Assembly: GCF_040712315.1 (NCBI RefSeq)
Contig: NC_134020.1
Location: 6,943,718-7,007,717 of the forward strand
Reading direction: 5' to 3'
Length of the DNA: 64,000 nucleotides
DNA from: Castanea sativa
Taxonomy: Eukaryota > Streptophyta > Magnoliopsida > Fagales > Fagaceae
The translations under genes and the position numbers were made by a program. This document shows, one piece after another, positions 1 to 11,279 of this stretch. The notes beneath the pieces were generated by a model that had not been told where the DNA came from, ran no database searches, and saw nothing but the letters and a program-made list of their open reading frames with translations. Within the stretch, counting starts at the first letter, position 1. Every line of letters starts with the position of its first letter.

Positions 1-430
1 GAAATTAAGAGAAAACCATAAAATTCTGTCAAGAAACATTAAGAAAATAAGGAAATATCTCCTGGTATTCCAGAAATAGCCACTATAGCACATTCTTGGA
101 TTAAAAAAGATTCAAACTTTGCAAGTCTTAGAAGTTTAGATAGTCATCTAAGTCTGTAATTTTTGAGCTTATTTAAACCTTCTATCACGTCTTAGTGAGT
201 ACATTGTAATCCATAATTAAGAAAACTAATGGAGTATTTCTTATTAATTTGAGGATCCCTAACAATTATTTTGTGTGTTTCTTTATTACATTGCATTCCT
301 TTGATGTTTTTCTTGTTGTTCAATACATTTATTCTTGCTTGCTAGTGTGTACGTATTGTAGGAATCTTGCTTTGTGCACCACTTGCTTTGTAAACAGCCC
401 ATTTAGCTGCGGTAAACCAAGCCTAGTCCC
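1..430 (+). repeat. Diverged LTR end related to the Tat-type element F
   Basis: This stretch aligns by eye to the reverse complement of about 6540-6900 in the F LTR. Shared blocks include 'ttcaaactttgcaagtctta', 'taattaagaaaa', 'ggatccctaa', 'tgtgcaccactt' and 'tttagctgcggt'. It therefore lies in the opposite orientation to F. It enters from the left window edge and similarity fades after about 430. Many substitutions and small gaps suggest an older copy or a sister family. No coding capacity. Confidence 0.7.
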
Positions 431-550
431 TTCAAACTACAACAAGAGGGCCCGGGGTCCTTGCTCAAGCTTGGGCCTGGACACTGTCCGAAAATCGACC
501 CTCACAGAGTGAAACTCTATCTCTCCAACAACTCCAATTTAAATTCAAAC

Positions 551-602
551 ATTAATAATAATAATAATAATAATAATACTAAATTATTATTATTATTATT
601 AT
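551..602. repeat. (AAT)n / (ATT)n palindromic microsatellite
   Basis: A run of AAT units is followed after a 5-base gap by a run of ATT units. The two halves are complementary and could fold into a long A/T hairpin. Confidence 0.9.
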
Positions 603-639
603 CATCTCTCTACTTCACTAACGTGATATTTTATGATAG

Positions 640-1120
640 GGTGCAAACTTATAGCCATGGATTATTCTTTTGAATGTAATCCAATTTTTTTCTTATATTC
701 TTCTATTTTTTAGTCATATATATTTTGTTTTGTTTCAATAATTTTTAAGCTATGAATCATTTAATTCTTTAATATTTTGTAGTCTTTCAGAAGTTTTAAT
801 ATCTGAGTTTTAAAGTTATTTTTTTGTAGTATCTGAAATTGTCTGACAATTTTTTTGTAAGCCATTGCACGTTCAAACAATGATTTCATCATCAAATTGT
901 AACACAAATTGAAGTCATATTAGAGCAAATCATGTAATGGTATAATTCCTTAATTAATTTAAGATTTTATAAAATTATTTTAGTCTACCCTCCAAATAAG
1001 TAGGTTCTCATACATAGCACGAGTTAGCGATTAATTATTATTATTATAGTGGTACTTGTAACCATACCTCATTAAGTAAGAAGTAGAGCTCGTTAAGATT
1101 ATTTATCTCAAAAATTCATA

Positions 1121-1162
<42 letters not shown>

Positions 1163-2216
1163 TAAGCATATATAAATTTTAGTTAAAACCTATTTAACAA
1201 ACAATATAATTAAGTAGTATTAACCAAGACTTTCTTAATTATATCATATGACCTTCACAATGAGAAATAGGATTCAAATGTCTTCTTTCACGTTGTAGTA
1301 ATTGAGTTATTTAAAATATTTAAATATTATATATAATAAATAAAAAAATTGGAAAAAGTATGAACATCGAAACACATGCAGCAGGATTATAGTGTCACAA
1401 CAAGAACAAGGGATCCTGCCATCGCTTTCTATTTAATTAGTTTCCACAAGATTCATATTTATATTTATTAATTGGCTTCACGATTTGTCCATATATAAGA
1501 TAAGACTCGTTTGTACAAATTAATATAATATTTAATACCATGCATGGCATGGGTGACTGTCTGTGAGTGACACACAACAAATAAGGTCTCCTTAAATTTG
1601 GTACTGATTCAATCATGATGTTCAAATGTTTCGTCCTGAATAAGCTTAAGCTTAATTGCATGCCCCAATCTGATTATCTGTCACAAATAATAATAATAAT
1701 TTCTGTTCCTAATTTTGACTTAATAACACTTTTTGATTCTAACAAAAAAGAATGTGCACGTGACAGATTTTCTAACCTATAATTTTATTTTATTTATAAT
1801 TTTTTTTTTTTTTTTTTGGTAGAAAAAAATGCTGGGATTCTTTTCAAAATGCCTGGCACCGGCCTGCGCTGCATGAATTTGGAAACTCCCTGTTTGCTTC
1901 TTCTGCCGACAAAAAATGGATATGTTGAAAATTATGTATTGCTGCTCTCTCTCTCTGCACTTCTTGTTGCACCAAAATGTTTCACAGTTGATGAATTCAA
2001 GCAAACGAATTAGGTAGTATAAATAATGCTGATTTTTTTTTCTTTGAGCAATTACATTATTCTAACTGAAAAAGGAACATGGAAACTAAATGAGTATGCA
2101 TAATAGCATAATATCTTGAACAATTATCATTTAGATTTAAACTGGAGGCTTTATAAAATAAGGGAATGGGTATTTTTTGTAAAGGATGGAACTGGAAGTA
2201 CAAAAAAGAAAAAAGA
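640..2216. other. AT-rich stretch, no recognisable gene
   Basis: Only short ORFs without family resemblance occur here (for example a 65-codon one at 1816-2013). A poly-T run lies near 1801-1818 and short AAT runs near 1120 and 1687. No LTR ends, tRNA or RNA gene could be identified. It may be unrecognised old repeat or true intergenic DNA. Confidence 0.5.
1120..1162. repeat. (AAT)n microsatellite
   Basis: About 14 tandem AAT units in AT-rich DNA. Confidence 0.9.
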
Positions 2217-2217
2217 A

Positions 2218-2260
<43 letters not shown>

Positions 2261-2280
2261 TATGTATATACATACATACA
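2217..2280. repeat. (TA)n with TATATG and CATA variants
   Basis: An alternating TA run broken by two TATG steps and ending in CATA units. It abuts the MITE that starts at 2283, which uses a TA as target site. Confidence 0.9.
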
Positions 2281-2282
2281 TA

Positions 2283-2631
2283 CTCTATCCGTCCTAATTT
2301 GTTTGTCTTCTATTCTATTTTTGGATGTTCAAAAATATTGTCATGTTTTTAAAATTAAAAGTCATTTATTTACTAATATTCCTATTTTATTTTCAAAACT
2401 ATTTGAAAAGAAAGTTAACAAATAATTAAAAAATCAATCTAATTGGGGCACCCTTTTAGTTGTCTCATCAAGAATAACTCTTTTTTAAAAAAAATAAAAA
2501 AAAGCTGATAAACTTATTTAAGGGTAGTTTTGTGAACTTATACATTTTTATGAGGCAGATAAGATAATAAATTATATATTTTTAAAATGTTTAACTTTTC
2601 AAACAGGGCAAACAAATTGGGACGGATGAAG
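2283..2631. mobile_element. Stowaway-like MITE with terminal inverted repeats
   Basis: The left end CTCTATCCGTCCTAATTTG matches the reverse complement of the right end (CTTCATCCGTCCCAATTTG) at all but a few bases over about 23 bp. TA dinucleotides flank both ends (2281-2282 and 2632-2633), the target duplication expected of Stowaway/Tc1-mariner MITEs. The 349-bp interior is AT-rich and non-coding. It would need a transposase in trans. The 'CTCC.TCCGTCCC' type of end is common in plant Stowaway-like families. Confidence 0.82.
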
Positions 2632-2734
2632 TATATTAATTTCATTATTATATATCATTGTAACAATCGTGACTCGAAGAGTGAGGGGACCTTCTAGCCT
2701 ATTGACATACCACTCCTTTTGTAGGATTGATATC

Positions 2735-3374
2735 TTTTTATTTTTTAATAGAAAGATTGGAATTCTCATTTAATCAACTGTAGGAACAAAAGTTATATCT
2801 TGAGTACACGCATACTCAATAAGGCTGGGAGTTTTCTCCAACCAAACAACAAAATCACCAATCTATTTAGCAAATTGGGCTAGGATGTGGGCAGGGCTAT
2901 TACCTTCCCGTTTAACATGAGTGAAACTAGAGAATCTAAATTTTTGGATAAGAAATAAAATGGTAGTAATGATGTGCTCATAGAAGAGGGAGCCTCTGAG
3001 GTACCCGTGAGAATTCTGCTAAGGATGAGTGAGTTTGTTTCGAAAATTACTTCTCTGAAGCCCATCTTCCATGCAAACACTATTGCCACTTCCATCGACT
3101 TCGCCTCTGCTTCTAGCGCTGCCAGGAGTGCTGGTGATATCTTGCTCATCACTGCCAACACCTTCCCCTCCGTATCTCTCATCACCATTCCCATACTTGT
3201 TGCTCTTTGATCTTTAAACAGCCCTATCTACATTCATTTTGAATTTAGGGGGCTTCCGTGAATGCCATTTGACTGCTACACTCAGGTTCAGAGATTGCTC
3301 CACTTCATTCGCTGCTATATACTCCTCTACTAGAGATATGGAGCACCTAGCAATTGTCTCACTTGATCTATTGG
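2735..3374 (-). pseudogene. LINE (L1-type) RNase H tail, 3' part
   Basis: On the minus strand the translation resembles the C-terminal RNase H (RVT_3 type) of plant LINEs. A 'RKPPKFKMNVD' start is followed by 'MRDTEGKVLAVMSK' and 'ALEAEAKSMEVAIVFAWKMG', with a later 'TNSLI' segment; the frame shifts once. An A-rich tail (near 2735-2750 read on the minus strand) probably marks the LINE 3' end. The fragment continues at 4174 after the inserted solo LTR. It is 5' truncated and inactive. Confidence 0.7.
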
Positions 3375-4173
3375 TGATGAGAATCAACAAGCATTCAAGG
3401 ATCCATTGCATGTTCCAGTTGGGCCTATTACAAGAGCAAGGTCCAAGAAGATCAAAGAAGCACTTAATGGGCTGATTCAAGAGATTTGGGTTGATTCTAA
3501 CGCAGGACATTCCAAGCTTGGCCCAAAGGAAGATGAAAGCGTAATAAATTTAATTCAAGCTATTTAGGGCTGATCTGGCTTAATTGGGAGTAATTTATGG
3601 CGTGAATTAATGACTGATTGACTTTCCAGCTCTATATCAGTTAAGGCAGATTTTTTCCTATTTTAGATCTGCTAATTTCACACCAAATCAACTTTTATTT
3701 AGGGTTTTATTATTTAGTACGTTTTTTAGGTATTTTCCTTGTTTTTAGGTGCAATTAATGCTTTTTAGGTCAAATTTGATTCCTGATATGGTAAGGTATC
3801 AATTAGGAGTTATTTTAGAATATATTTTCTTGTTTGTCAAGTTTTATGGAGCCCTTAAATAGGCTCTGAAGTTTGTAAACGTTTTTGAGAATATTATTGA
3901 ATAGAAATCAGAAAAGGTGAGGCTTTGCTCTCTTTTGGTTCTTCAAGAACTGTGAACTTATCAAGGATTTTTCTTTGTGGCGTTCAAACTTTATACCTTT
4001 GGTTCGTGATTCTTTATAATCATTGGGTCAAGGTCAACTTATACCTTTGGTTCGCGTTTCGATTATAAATGTTGGGTCAGGGTTTTTATCATAAATCTGA
4101 ATTTTAGCTTTCCTAGGTAAATATTCCAATATTTTTGTTGGGTCTCAAAGTGTGTCGATTGAGGTTCGCATCA
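3375..4173 (+). mobile_element. Solo LTR (copy 1) with pol C-terminus remnant
   Basis: This 799-bp unit starts TGATGAGAATC and ends TTCGCATCA, flanked by near-identical 5-bp duplications (attgg / actgg). A second copy lies inverted at 34527-35326, starting and ending at the same bases. Near its left end one frame reads VGPITRARSKKIKEALNGL, a motif typical of the C-terminus of plant Ty3-gypsy polyproteins, so in the parent element the pol ORF probably ran into the 3' LTR. It splits the LINE tail. Confidence 0.8.
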
Positions 4174-4232
4174 ACTGGTCCCCCTATGATGCACTGAGTT
4201 TCTACTCTTCCAAATTTCCCAGTAGTGAGTTG
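4174..4232 (-). pseudogene. LINE fragment continuing from 3374
   Basis: Read on the minus strand this piece encodes an 'LWEIWKSRN'-like segment, with errors. That segment normally lies just before the RNase H of plant LINEs and leads into the 'LVEEYIAANE' segment beyond the solo LTR. This shows that the solo LTR at 3375-4173 inserted into the LINE. Confidence 0.55.
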
Positions 4233-6428
4233 TAGACACTCAATTTTGTACTCATAATTTAATGAATGAAGACGACTAGAGTAACCATTCATATACCCAA
4301 AATTTATTATTGCATTACATGTATTAATTTATTCATTGCGTATCATAAAAATGATCTTGATGTTCTAATGGTCGTGACGGTGTGTCTGATTTCCAAATCA
4401 GACCGTTGGATTGAAAGATATTACGAAATCAAGTTTTCACGGTCTACATGCATTGTATAGGATAAAGCCGATCACGTGTGATTAATTGAAATTAATTTTG
4501 ATTGGTTAATGATTAAAATTAATTAAATGAATTTATGCGATTGGTGGAGTATTTTTCTTAAAGTGAGACCTGTTGCATGTGATTAAAACAAATAAGTTGA
4601 TAATATTTAAAGACTGTGGATAATTAAGTTTTTGGGATACTTATTTCAAAAGTCATAATTATCACTTTCAAATGAGGTTTATTATGAAAATAACTCTGAA
4701 ATTCGTCCAAATACAGTTTTAGAGTTGTAAAACACTTTAAAAATGTGCTAATCAGGTAGCAGATTTTAGATTCACGTTCCAAGGCACTTTTGGCATGGTA
4801 GAACTCAAAATTCAGACTAGGCTATTTTTGGCAAAGTTGTAGAGAATTGAATTTCCCTTCAGCTATCAAATTTTAGCTTAATCAGAATTTTGAGTAAAGA
4901 GATATGATCAAAATATTGAAGCTTATTCTGATCTGAAAAATCAACTTACTCTTATCCAAATCTCCTTTTTTTTTTTTTTTTTTAGGATTTTCCCCATACT
5001 TTTTTTTGCTTATTTTTTTCAGCATTGCAACCTCTATAAATAGGGTATGCCTCTCAAAATTTAGGACACTTTTTCATGCTCTCAGATTTCCTCTCTTTCT
5101 GACTCCTCTTTCTGATATTGTCTCTCTTACATTAAAGATGTTTTGGAGTCTTTAGTCTTAAGAATTTCTTTTTTGTAAGCAAATATTTTTAGGTTTCAAA
5201 TTAAATTTCTTTGAACCCTAAAATGTTCTCTCGAGAAAAAGAGTACGTCCATGCAAGAGGTAGCTTTTCTTTGCTTCTTCTTCTTCTTCTATCTCTTTTA
5301 ATTTTATGATGCATGAATAAATATTTGTTTAGTTTTGATTTTTAAATGCTCATCTCATATGTTGTTGATATTTTCTTTATTAAAATATGTTTATGATGCT
5401 TTTATTGTTAAGATCTATTTTTTATTCCAAAAATCTACTTGTTATCATATCTTTTCTCAATCAAAAACTGATTTGCATCTTCATTAGATGCAGATCTAAA
5501 TTTTTTCTTAATCAAAAACTAATTTGCATCTTCCTTAGATACAGATCTGAAGTTTTCAAAATAAAAACTTATTTGTATCTTCCTTAGATGCAGATTTGAA
5601 TTTTTTCTAATACAACGACAGATTTGCATCTTCCTTAGATGTGGATCTGATTTTTTTTTTTTAACACAAACACAAATTTATGTCTTCTTTAGGTATAGAT
5701 TTGATTTTTTTTTTTTAAACCTAGCAGATTTTGAAATAAAAAGAAGGTCATGAGTAATGTTTTGTTTGTGTTGTTTGATGCAAGTAGCATAGGTTTGTTT
5801 CTTGAATGTGTTTATCTCAAAAAAAAAAAAAAATTATTTTTATTTCACATAAAATAAAAAAAAACAGATCTGATTTTTTCTAGCTCTCTACAAAACTTTT
5901 TTTTATTTTATTACAAAACAGATCTGATTTTTAACATACAAACCAAAAATCAATTTTTTACTTTGTTCCAAAACAGATTTGATATTTTTAAAGCAAAAAC
6001 ACCTTGTCTTTTTTGATAAAAAGAATAAATATGATTTTTCTTCACAAAAACTATTTTTTTACATATACAAAAACAGATCTGAATTTTTATGAGTCAAATC
6101 AATTTTTTTATACACAAAAATGAATCTGGAATTTTTTTAAACAAAGAAGAGGATGCATTCATAAATAGACTTATGTGACTTAGTTAAGTGTTTCATGTGC
6201 ACAACGTATCATTCATAGCATGCATAAAAGGGTATATTGGTCACGAGAGTCTAGAAGACCAGACACTGTCTAGGCAGAATGGGTGCCTAACACCTTCCCA
6301 TTCTATAAGCTAGCCTCTGAATTTAGTGTCTTTGGATAGGTAGACCTAGGCTTTATCTTTACTTTTATTTTGGGTAGATTGTAACTAGAACCCAAAGCCA
6401 TGTAATTATTTGGTAGTTTGTAACTAGG
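4233..6428 (+). mobile_element. Partial LTR of a Tat-type gypsy element (G)
   Basis: The start TGTAGACACTCAATTTTGTA is the typical LTR beginning of plant Tat/Ogre-like elements, and the later 'ggtgcctaacaccttccc' block is also characteristic of these LTRs. No ORF of interest is present. A possible TATA element lies at 5035-5042 ('ctataaatag'). The LTR is cut at 6429 by the F insertion, so its 3' end lies beyond the right edge of the window. It interrupts a LINE. Confidence 0.6.
5455..6140. repeat. Diverged short repeats around 'cagatctga'
   Basis: Within the G LTR, units such as 'gatttgcatcttccttagatgcagatctga' recur with decay at about 5460, 5520, 5570 and 5620. They give way to 'aaaacagatctgattttt' units at about 5866, 5920, 5965 and 6068. 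The spacing is irregular and the motif is A/T-rich apart from the palindromic AGATCT core. Confidence 0.6.
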
Positions 6429-7836
6429 TGTGTGGGTTCTTTTTATTTTATTTTATTTTATTATTTTTTTTTAAGAAAGCAACACACAAGCCCAAGTAAT
6501 AAAGTGGGGATCCTAGGCCTGATTCTTTATATTTTAAGGGACTGGGCTTGGTTCACCGCAGCTAAATGAGGCTGATTTTGAACCAAGTGGTGCACAGGGC
6601 ATGAATCCTACAACACATACATTGCTAACATACAGAGAATATATGTATTGAATAGCAGATAACAGCAAAGAACGAAATAATAAGAAAGAAGAGATAAAAT
6701 AAGACATTAGGGATCCTTCAAAACAAAGTAAAATGCTCCATTATTTTCTTAATTATGTAGTACATAATGCTCACTAGGACGTGTTACAAGGTCCAAATAA
6801 GTTCAAAAATCGCAAACTTAGATGGCTCTTCAAGCCTCTAAGACTTGCAAAGTTTGAATCCCTTTGAATCCAAGTGTGTGTTCTCTAGTGGTTGTTATGA
6901 GGATCTCGGATGGTATTTTCCCCTCTATTTTCTTTCTTTTTGAACTCTCACAGAGCTTTTCTCAAATATTTCTTACTCCAATTCACTGTTGCTGAATGCC
7001 TTTCACTGTTGGCTACCCTTTCTTTTATAGTGTCATCCTAGGGTTTCTGGTGTACCACAGATTCCCTCTATTTGTCCCTCTAGGTACTAGAACCAATGTT
7101 GTGTCAACAACATTGGTAGTTGGTTCCTTCCTCGTCCTTCATTATTTTCATCTTTTGAGGCTTTCCCTTCAAAATACCCCAGTTGACTTACTCGTTCTGG
7201 GTGGTCCTAAAGGGCTGACCTCTGGTCTTTCTTTTTTCCAAGGCTTCTAGACTCCACTTCTTAGACTCATCTTTTGGCTGCTTTCCCCTTTGTCATTTTT
7301 TCCAAGTGGGCTGATTCCTTCCTGCCAGGCTGAAAGATCCTCAGCATCCTTCATGGTTCTTCTTCCAAGGTTCCTCGAGGTACCAGACCCTTGCTTATGA
7401 GTTGTTAGTTCCCTAAGCCTTCTAATCCCTTTTCTGCATCATTGGACGGCTGATAAGGACATATTTGTTCCTGTTTTTTGTGCTTCTTGGCATAGCCCCT
7501 TGACTTGTCTTAATCCTATTCTGGCCTTGCTACATGTCGCAAGGATCCTGGACCCCTAGGAATCCCTAGGTATCCTGGCCCAGTCCTCTTCCTGGGCTCG
7601 TAGTGATTTTTTTTTTTTTTTGACCTTTGAAGGCTGGGCTTCTTCCTTCCCTTTGTTTCATGAGGTCCGAAGCTCGCCTATTCATGGATTTGGGTTCCCT
7701 CTTATGACCCTTGATGGGTATGGGCCTCTCCTTTCTTTTCTTTATTGAAGGCCCAAATATTTTTATTTTCCTAGATTTTAACCCTTTGTGTTATTTTGGG
7801 CCTTGGTGCAACATTGTGATTTTTTAGACCTCAACA
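6429..7836 (-). repeat. 3' LTR of element F
   Basis: On the minus strand it starts TGTTGAGGTCTAAAAAATC at 7836 and ends ...CCCACACA at 6429, about 1408 bp. The first 1056 bp from the 6429 end align with 48793-49848, sharing blocks such as 'cttggttcacc.cagctaaat' and 'taggacgtgtta'. The copies differ by dozens of substitutions and small indels, so F is not young. Confidence 0.85.
7022..7030 (-). promoter_or_regulatory. Probable TATA box in the F LTR
   Basis: Reads CTATAAAAG on the minus strand, about 810 bases into the LTR in the direction of transcription. The matching site in the other LTR copy (near 49375) is mutated to ACATAAAAG. Confidence 0.5.
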
Positions 7837-7848
7837 TTTAGCCCCCTG
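7837..7848 (-). other. Polypurine tract of element F
   Basis: CAGGGGGCTAAA on the minus strand lies directly before the 3' LTR start. It is the expected plus-strand primer. Confidence 0.75.
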
Positions 7849-8289
7849 AGCTCGTGGGTTGCCTGCAGCCCATGTGTGAGTAGACAAGGCTCTATAATTT
7901 CTTCTCTGTTGTTTCAATTAGTTTCGGTATCCCCTTTCTCCTTTCCTTGGTATCCCGCTTCCCCGCATTACCCTCTGGCATCCTGGCTCCCACGTATTAC
8001 ACTTCTTTTGTAACCTCCCCTCTTTCCATGGAACATGGCAGTTAAGTGTTTGAGTGAACTTCCCTTCCACTTTTTACGTTTCTCGTAACTCCCATTAATA
8101 ACTACCAATAACATTTTCCTATAGAATTAAATATTAGCAACTGGCACGTCGTTCCATACATTGTCTTCTCCAACTGCCTTCTGTGCCATTATTGCAGTCA
8201 CCTCAAACCACCTCTTTACGGGATCCCTAGTACACCCCTAGTCTATTCTTCCCTTAGGTGTCCCACAGTGAAGCCCCTCCTTCCCCTTA

Positions 8290-9297
8290 TACCTAGGTAT
8301 TCTTTGGTCAATCTGGGTTTGCTAGTTCTGCCCAGGTTTCAGATCTTAGGGAAATTTTGGATCTGCAGATCAGGCGAGGATCTTGCAAGTTGGTTCCCAT
8401 CTTCTTTGACTTTGTCCTAAGGAAGATTACTGGCTAGTCTAGTTGGGTAGACAGGGAGCTTTCTGACGGTGATTTTGTCACTATTTTGGAGCGTGCTAGG
8501 ATCCTAAAATTGGTGGTGATTTCTAGGAATCTTGAAGGTTATAGGGATGCCAAGGGCCTCAGACACTTGGTGCATTGTTGGTGCCCTTCTCTCCACACAT
8601 TCTTCTTTTGTGGGTGAGCTCACCATCACTTTGGAGGATGTGGTCAGTAACTTCCTACTCCCAGTGTTTGGCGATGAGAACCTTTTTGACATTAGCCTTT
8701 CTAGTGAGGATCTCGAGATTGAGAACAAGCTTTTTAGTCATTTTGGTGGGCGTACCGCTTCTTCTGGAGGGAAATCGGCTAGGATGGGTAAATGGGTGAT
8801 GACTCTTTCCTAAGAGAAGGATAAAGCAGTCAGGCAAGCGGGGTTTCTGTCATTATGGCTCAGCAAGTTTCTATTCAGTGAGTATCCCGGGTATGGAATC
8901 AAATCCATTTTCTTTTCGCTTGCAATCAGACTGGCCCGGGGTGCCCATTATTTATTTAGCCCCATGTTTTTAGGCCATGTTTACTCCCAGCTAGACTTGC
9001 TTCATGGAGATGAGGTTGAAGGCAATTCCTGCTATTCCATTACATCGTCCCTCCACTGTGCCATTCTCTAGGCGTTCATGTGGGACCATTCCTTTGTCAC
9101 CTTAGCAAAGTGTAGGAACCTGAAGTATGTGAAAGATAAGTTCCAGGGATCCCCGAACGCGATTAAGGGTTTGTGTGGTAGCTCCACTGATAGCCACCCC
9201 ATCATCTTCCGCTGGTCTAACTTGAAGGGTGGTAGCCTCAATCTGGTGGAATTGTTTGATCAGGCAGGGCACCTAAGTTGGCATTCTCCTTGAGAGT
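8290..9297 (+). pseudogene. Antisense gene of F: plant mobile domain (PMD) exon
   Basis: The plus-strand translation resembles the plant mobile domain (aminotransferase-like PMD, PF10536). Visible segments in order are 'ILERARILKLVVIS', a 'HRWCPSTHTF'-like stretch (frame lost near 8575), 'GELTITLEDVVSNFLLPVFG', 'LSKFLFSEYPGYGI', 'LAIRLARGAHYLF' and 'KDKFQGSPNAI'. It is antisense to F and lies between integrase and the 3' LTR. Tat-lineage elements are known to carry such an antisense extra gene, and PMD proteins are thought to act in nuclear silencing of repeats. The copy has a stop near 8811, another before 9078 and at least one frameshift. Confidence 0.75.
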
Positions 9298-9381
9298 TCA
9301 GTCTCCTGATATCACATCACAATCTCCCTTAGGACCCTCTGGGCGTACCCGTAGTAGGCAAAAGACTATTGAAGGATCTGT

Positions 9382-9412
<31 letters not shown>

Positions 9413-11279
9413 AGACCTCTTTCCTTCTTCTCTTTTTTTTTTTGGACATCTCCCCATCCCGAATTGTTGTTCTGTTGTGTCTTCCTTCTTCTCTTTTGAC
9501 TGATGAATGGTCGTTCTCTCTTGTGTAGTCTAAGCGCAAGTCAGACCGCAAAGGAACTAAAAGCCAATCCTCTAGTGATGATGTGGTAAGGCCTTCATTT
9601 ACTTATCATTTTTTTTTTGCTACTATGTATATATTCTATTTCTTCATGTTCTGCCATTTGCCCCTTCTTGCACCTTTTTCATTTGCAGGTTAAGGTGCCT
9701 CCTCCTGTGGCTAGTGGTGCCTTGGTAAAAGAAGTGGTGGCAGTTCAGCATCTTGCTGCCTTGGTCATGGAGAAGCAGCCTCCTAGTGGTGGTGTGGCTG
9801 AGGAGGTCAGGTAGGCATTGAAGGAAGCCCAACCCATTCTACCTTCTGCTCCTTCGGCGGTTCAAGATCCTGCAGCCCTTCAGCCTCCTATTCCCCAGGA
9901 TCCTAAACTCGTGCAGACTCCTGGGCCAACTAAAATTGTAACGCTTAACCCTACAACTGAGCTTGCGTTGGACAAAGAGTCCTTGGGAGGTGTGTCTTCT
10001 TCTACATAAGCAGGTAAGCATCATCCATCATTTATTAATGCCCATTCTTATCTCCCTTATCCTTTCTTCCTGGGTTCTTGTTCCTTTTCCCCTTTGCTTC
10101 TTTGAGGTCAAACCAGTGCCCAATCTGTCCTTGAAGCAGCCCTTTCCTTGGAGTCAGAGGGTTTTAAAGGTGTGTATTGCTCACCCTTGGTACACTTCCC
10201 CCTTTTTGCTCACATCTTTTACTTTCTTTCTTTCCATACCTCTTTCTTGTCTCTCTCTCTTTTTATTTAGAGAAGCCCCGACGTCCCTTCCTTCCTTTAG
10301 CAATTTCGCCAAGGTTTCTTCACCCATTTTTCGACGTGCTTTATGCCCTTTTACAGAGTCTTCTAAGAGGTTAGAGAGACAGGAGGAAGAGCCTCCCTTG
10401 TTGGCTGAAGTGGCTACCTAGGTTCAAAAGGAAGCCCTACCACAAGGGGGCTGGTATTGGTTCTTTACCTTTTCCTTTTCCCTTCTATCTTTATTTCTTC
10501 TTTTCTTTTTCTTTTTACTCTATCTGCTCTCACAGGTGCTGTTGCAGGTGCTAAAGGTCCTGAGCCCACAGTTATTGAAGAGTTGAGACTCCTGTCCCCA
10601 ATGTTCAGGTTTTCAAAGTTCAGACGGGGATCCCCCAAACCATTCAAGGGGTTGGAAGTCCTCCATCTCCTAAAGGCGAGGACACAACAATGGAGGAAGC
10701 CTTTGAGATGGATGTCTCAGATCCTGGCTTAGGGCTCTCTGCTTTCTTGACCCGCTTTGATTCCCTGGAGTTCAACAACCTTCCTGCGAGCCATTTTCAT
10801 CGTTTTGGGCCTCCCTTCAGTAACTTCTTGCGCTTCTCTATGCCTGCTGAGGGTCTGCCACTCTTAGAGGGACTATTCAAAGCCCATGGGGACTTCACCA
10901 GTGGGTTCAAGGGAGGTGCATTCTTAGGCAACATCCTGATAGAACTCCTGTGTGCTGTGCTGATTTATCTAAGGGACTCCTCTCTGATTCCCTGTCCAAG
11001 GAGAGGCTTTTGGAGTGGAGAAGAGTGGTGCAAGATCTCGTGGAAGCTAGGTTCAATCTATCTTTTTTGCTGGAGTACCTGCGGTCTCTAGCCCACATGC
11101 TATTCCAGAGGAAAGCTTCTAAGGACCTTGATGTTGAGATTGTTGCTACTGAGGAGGCCCTGGCTCGTGCCCACAAGGCATTACAAGATCTGAAAGTTAA
11201 GAAACAACTAGTTCTTTCTTCACCAACTGCTCCTGCAATTCCCCCCAGAGGCTCTTCGTTGATTGGCCTTATACCTTGA
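9298..11279 (+). pseudogene. Downstream exons of the antisense PMD gene
   Basis: A low-complexity, P/S-rich region with plausible introns: donor at 9379 and acceptor 'cttgtgtag' near 9530; donor 'gtaagg' at 9585 and acceptor 'ttgcag' ending 9687; donor 'gtaagc' at 10014 and acceptor 'ttatttag' near 10270. A (GA)n run lies at 9380-9407. The last part (10690-11279) encodes an acidic/hydrophobic region and a helical tail 'LARAHKALQDLKVKKQLVL', ending at 11277. This matches the C-terminal coiled-coil tail often seen in PMD transposon proteins. Exon joins are inferred. Confidence 0.5.

Noticed and set aside
1816..2013. 65-codon ORF with a possible hydrophobic helix.
   Set aside because: Too short, no homologue recalled and no promoter or splice context.
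2057..2425. ORFs rich in IYIYIY on both strands.
   Set aside because: They are translations of the TA microsatellite.
9366..9551. Arg/Glu/Lys-rich minus-strand ORF.
   Set aside because: It comes from the (GA)n run and CT-rich intron of the PMD gene, with no family resemblance.
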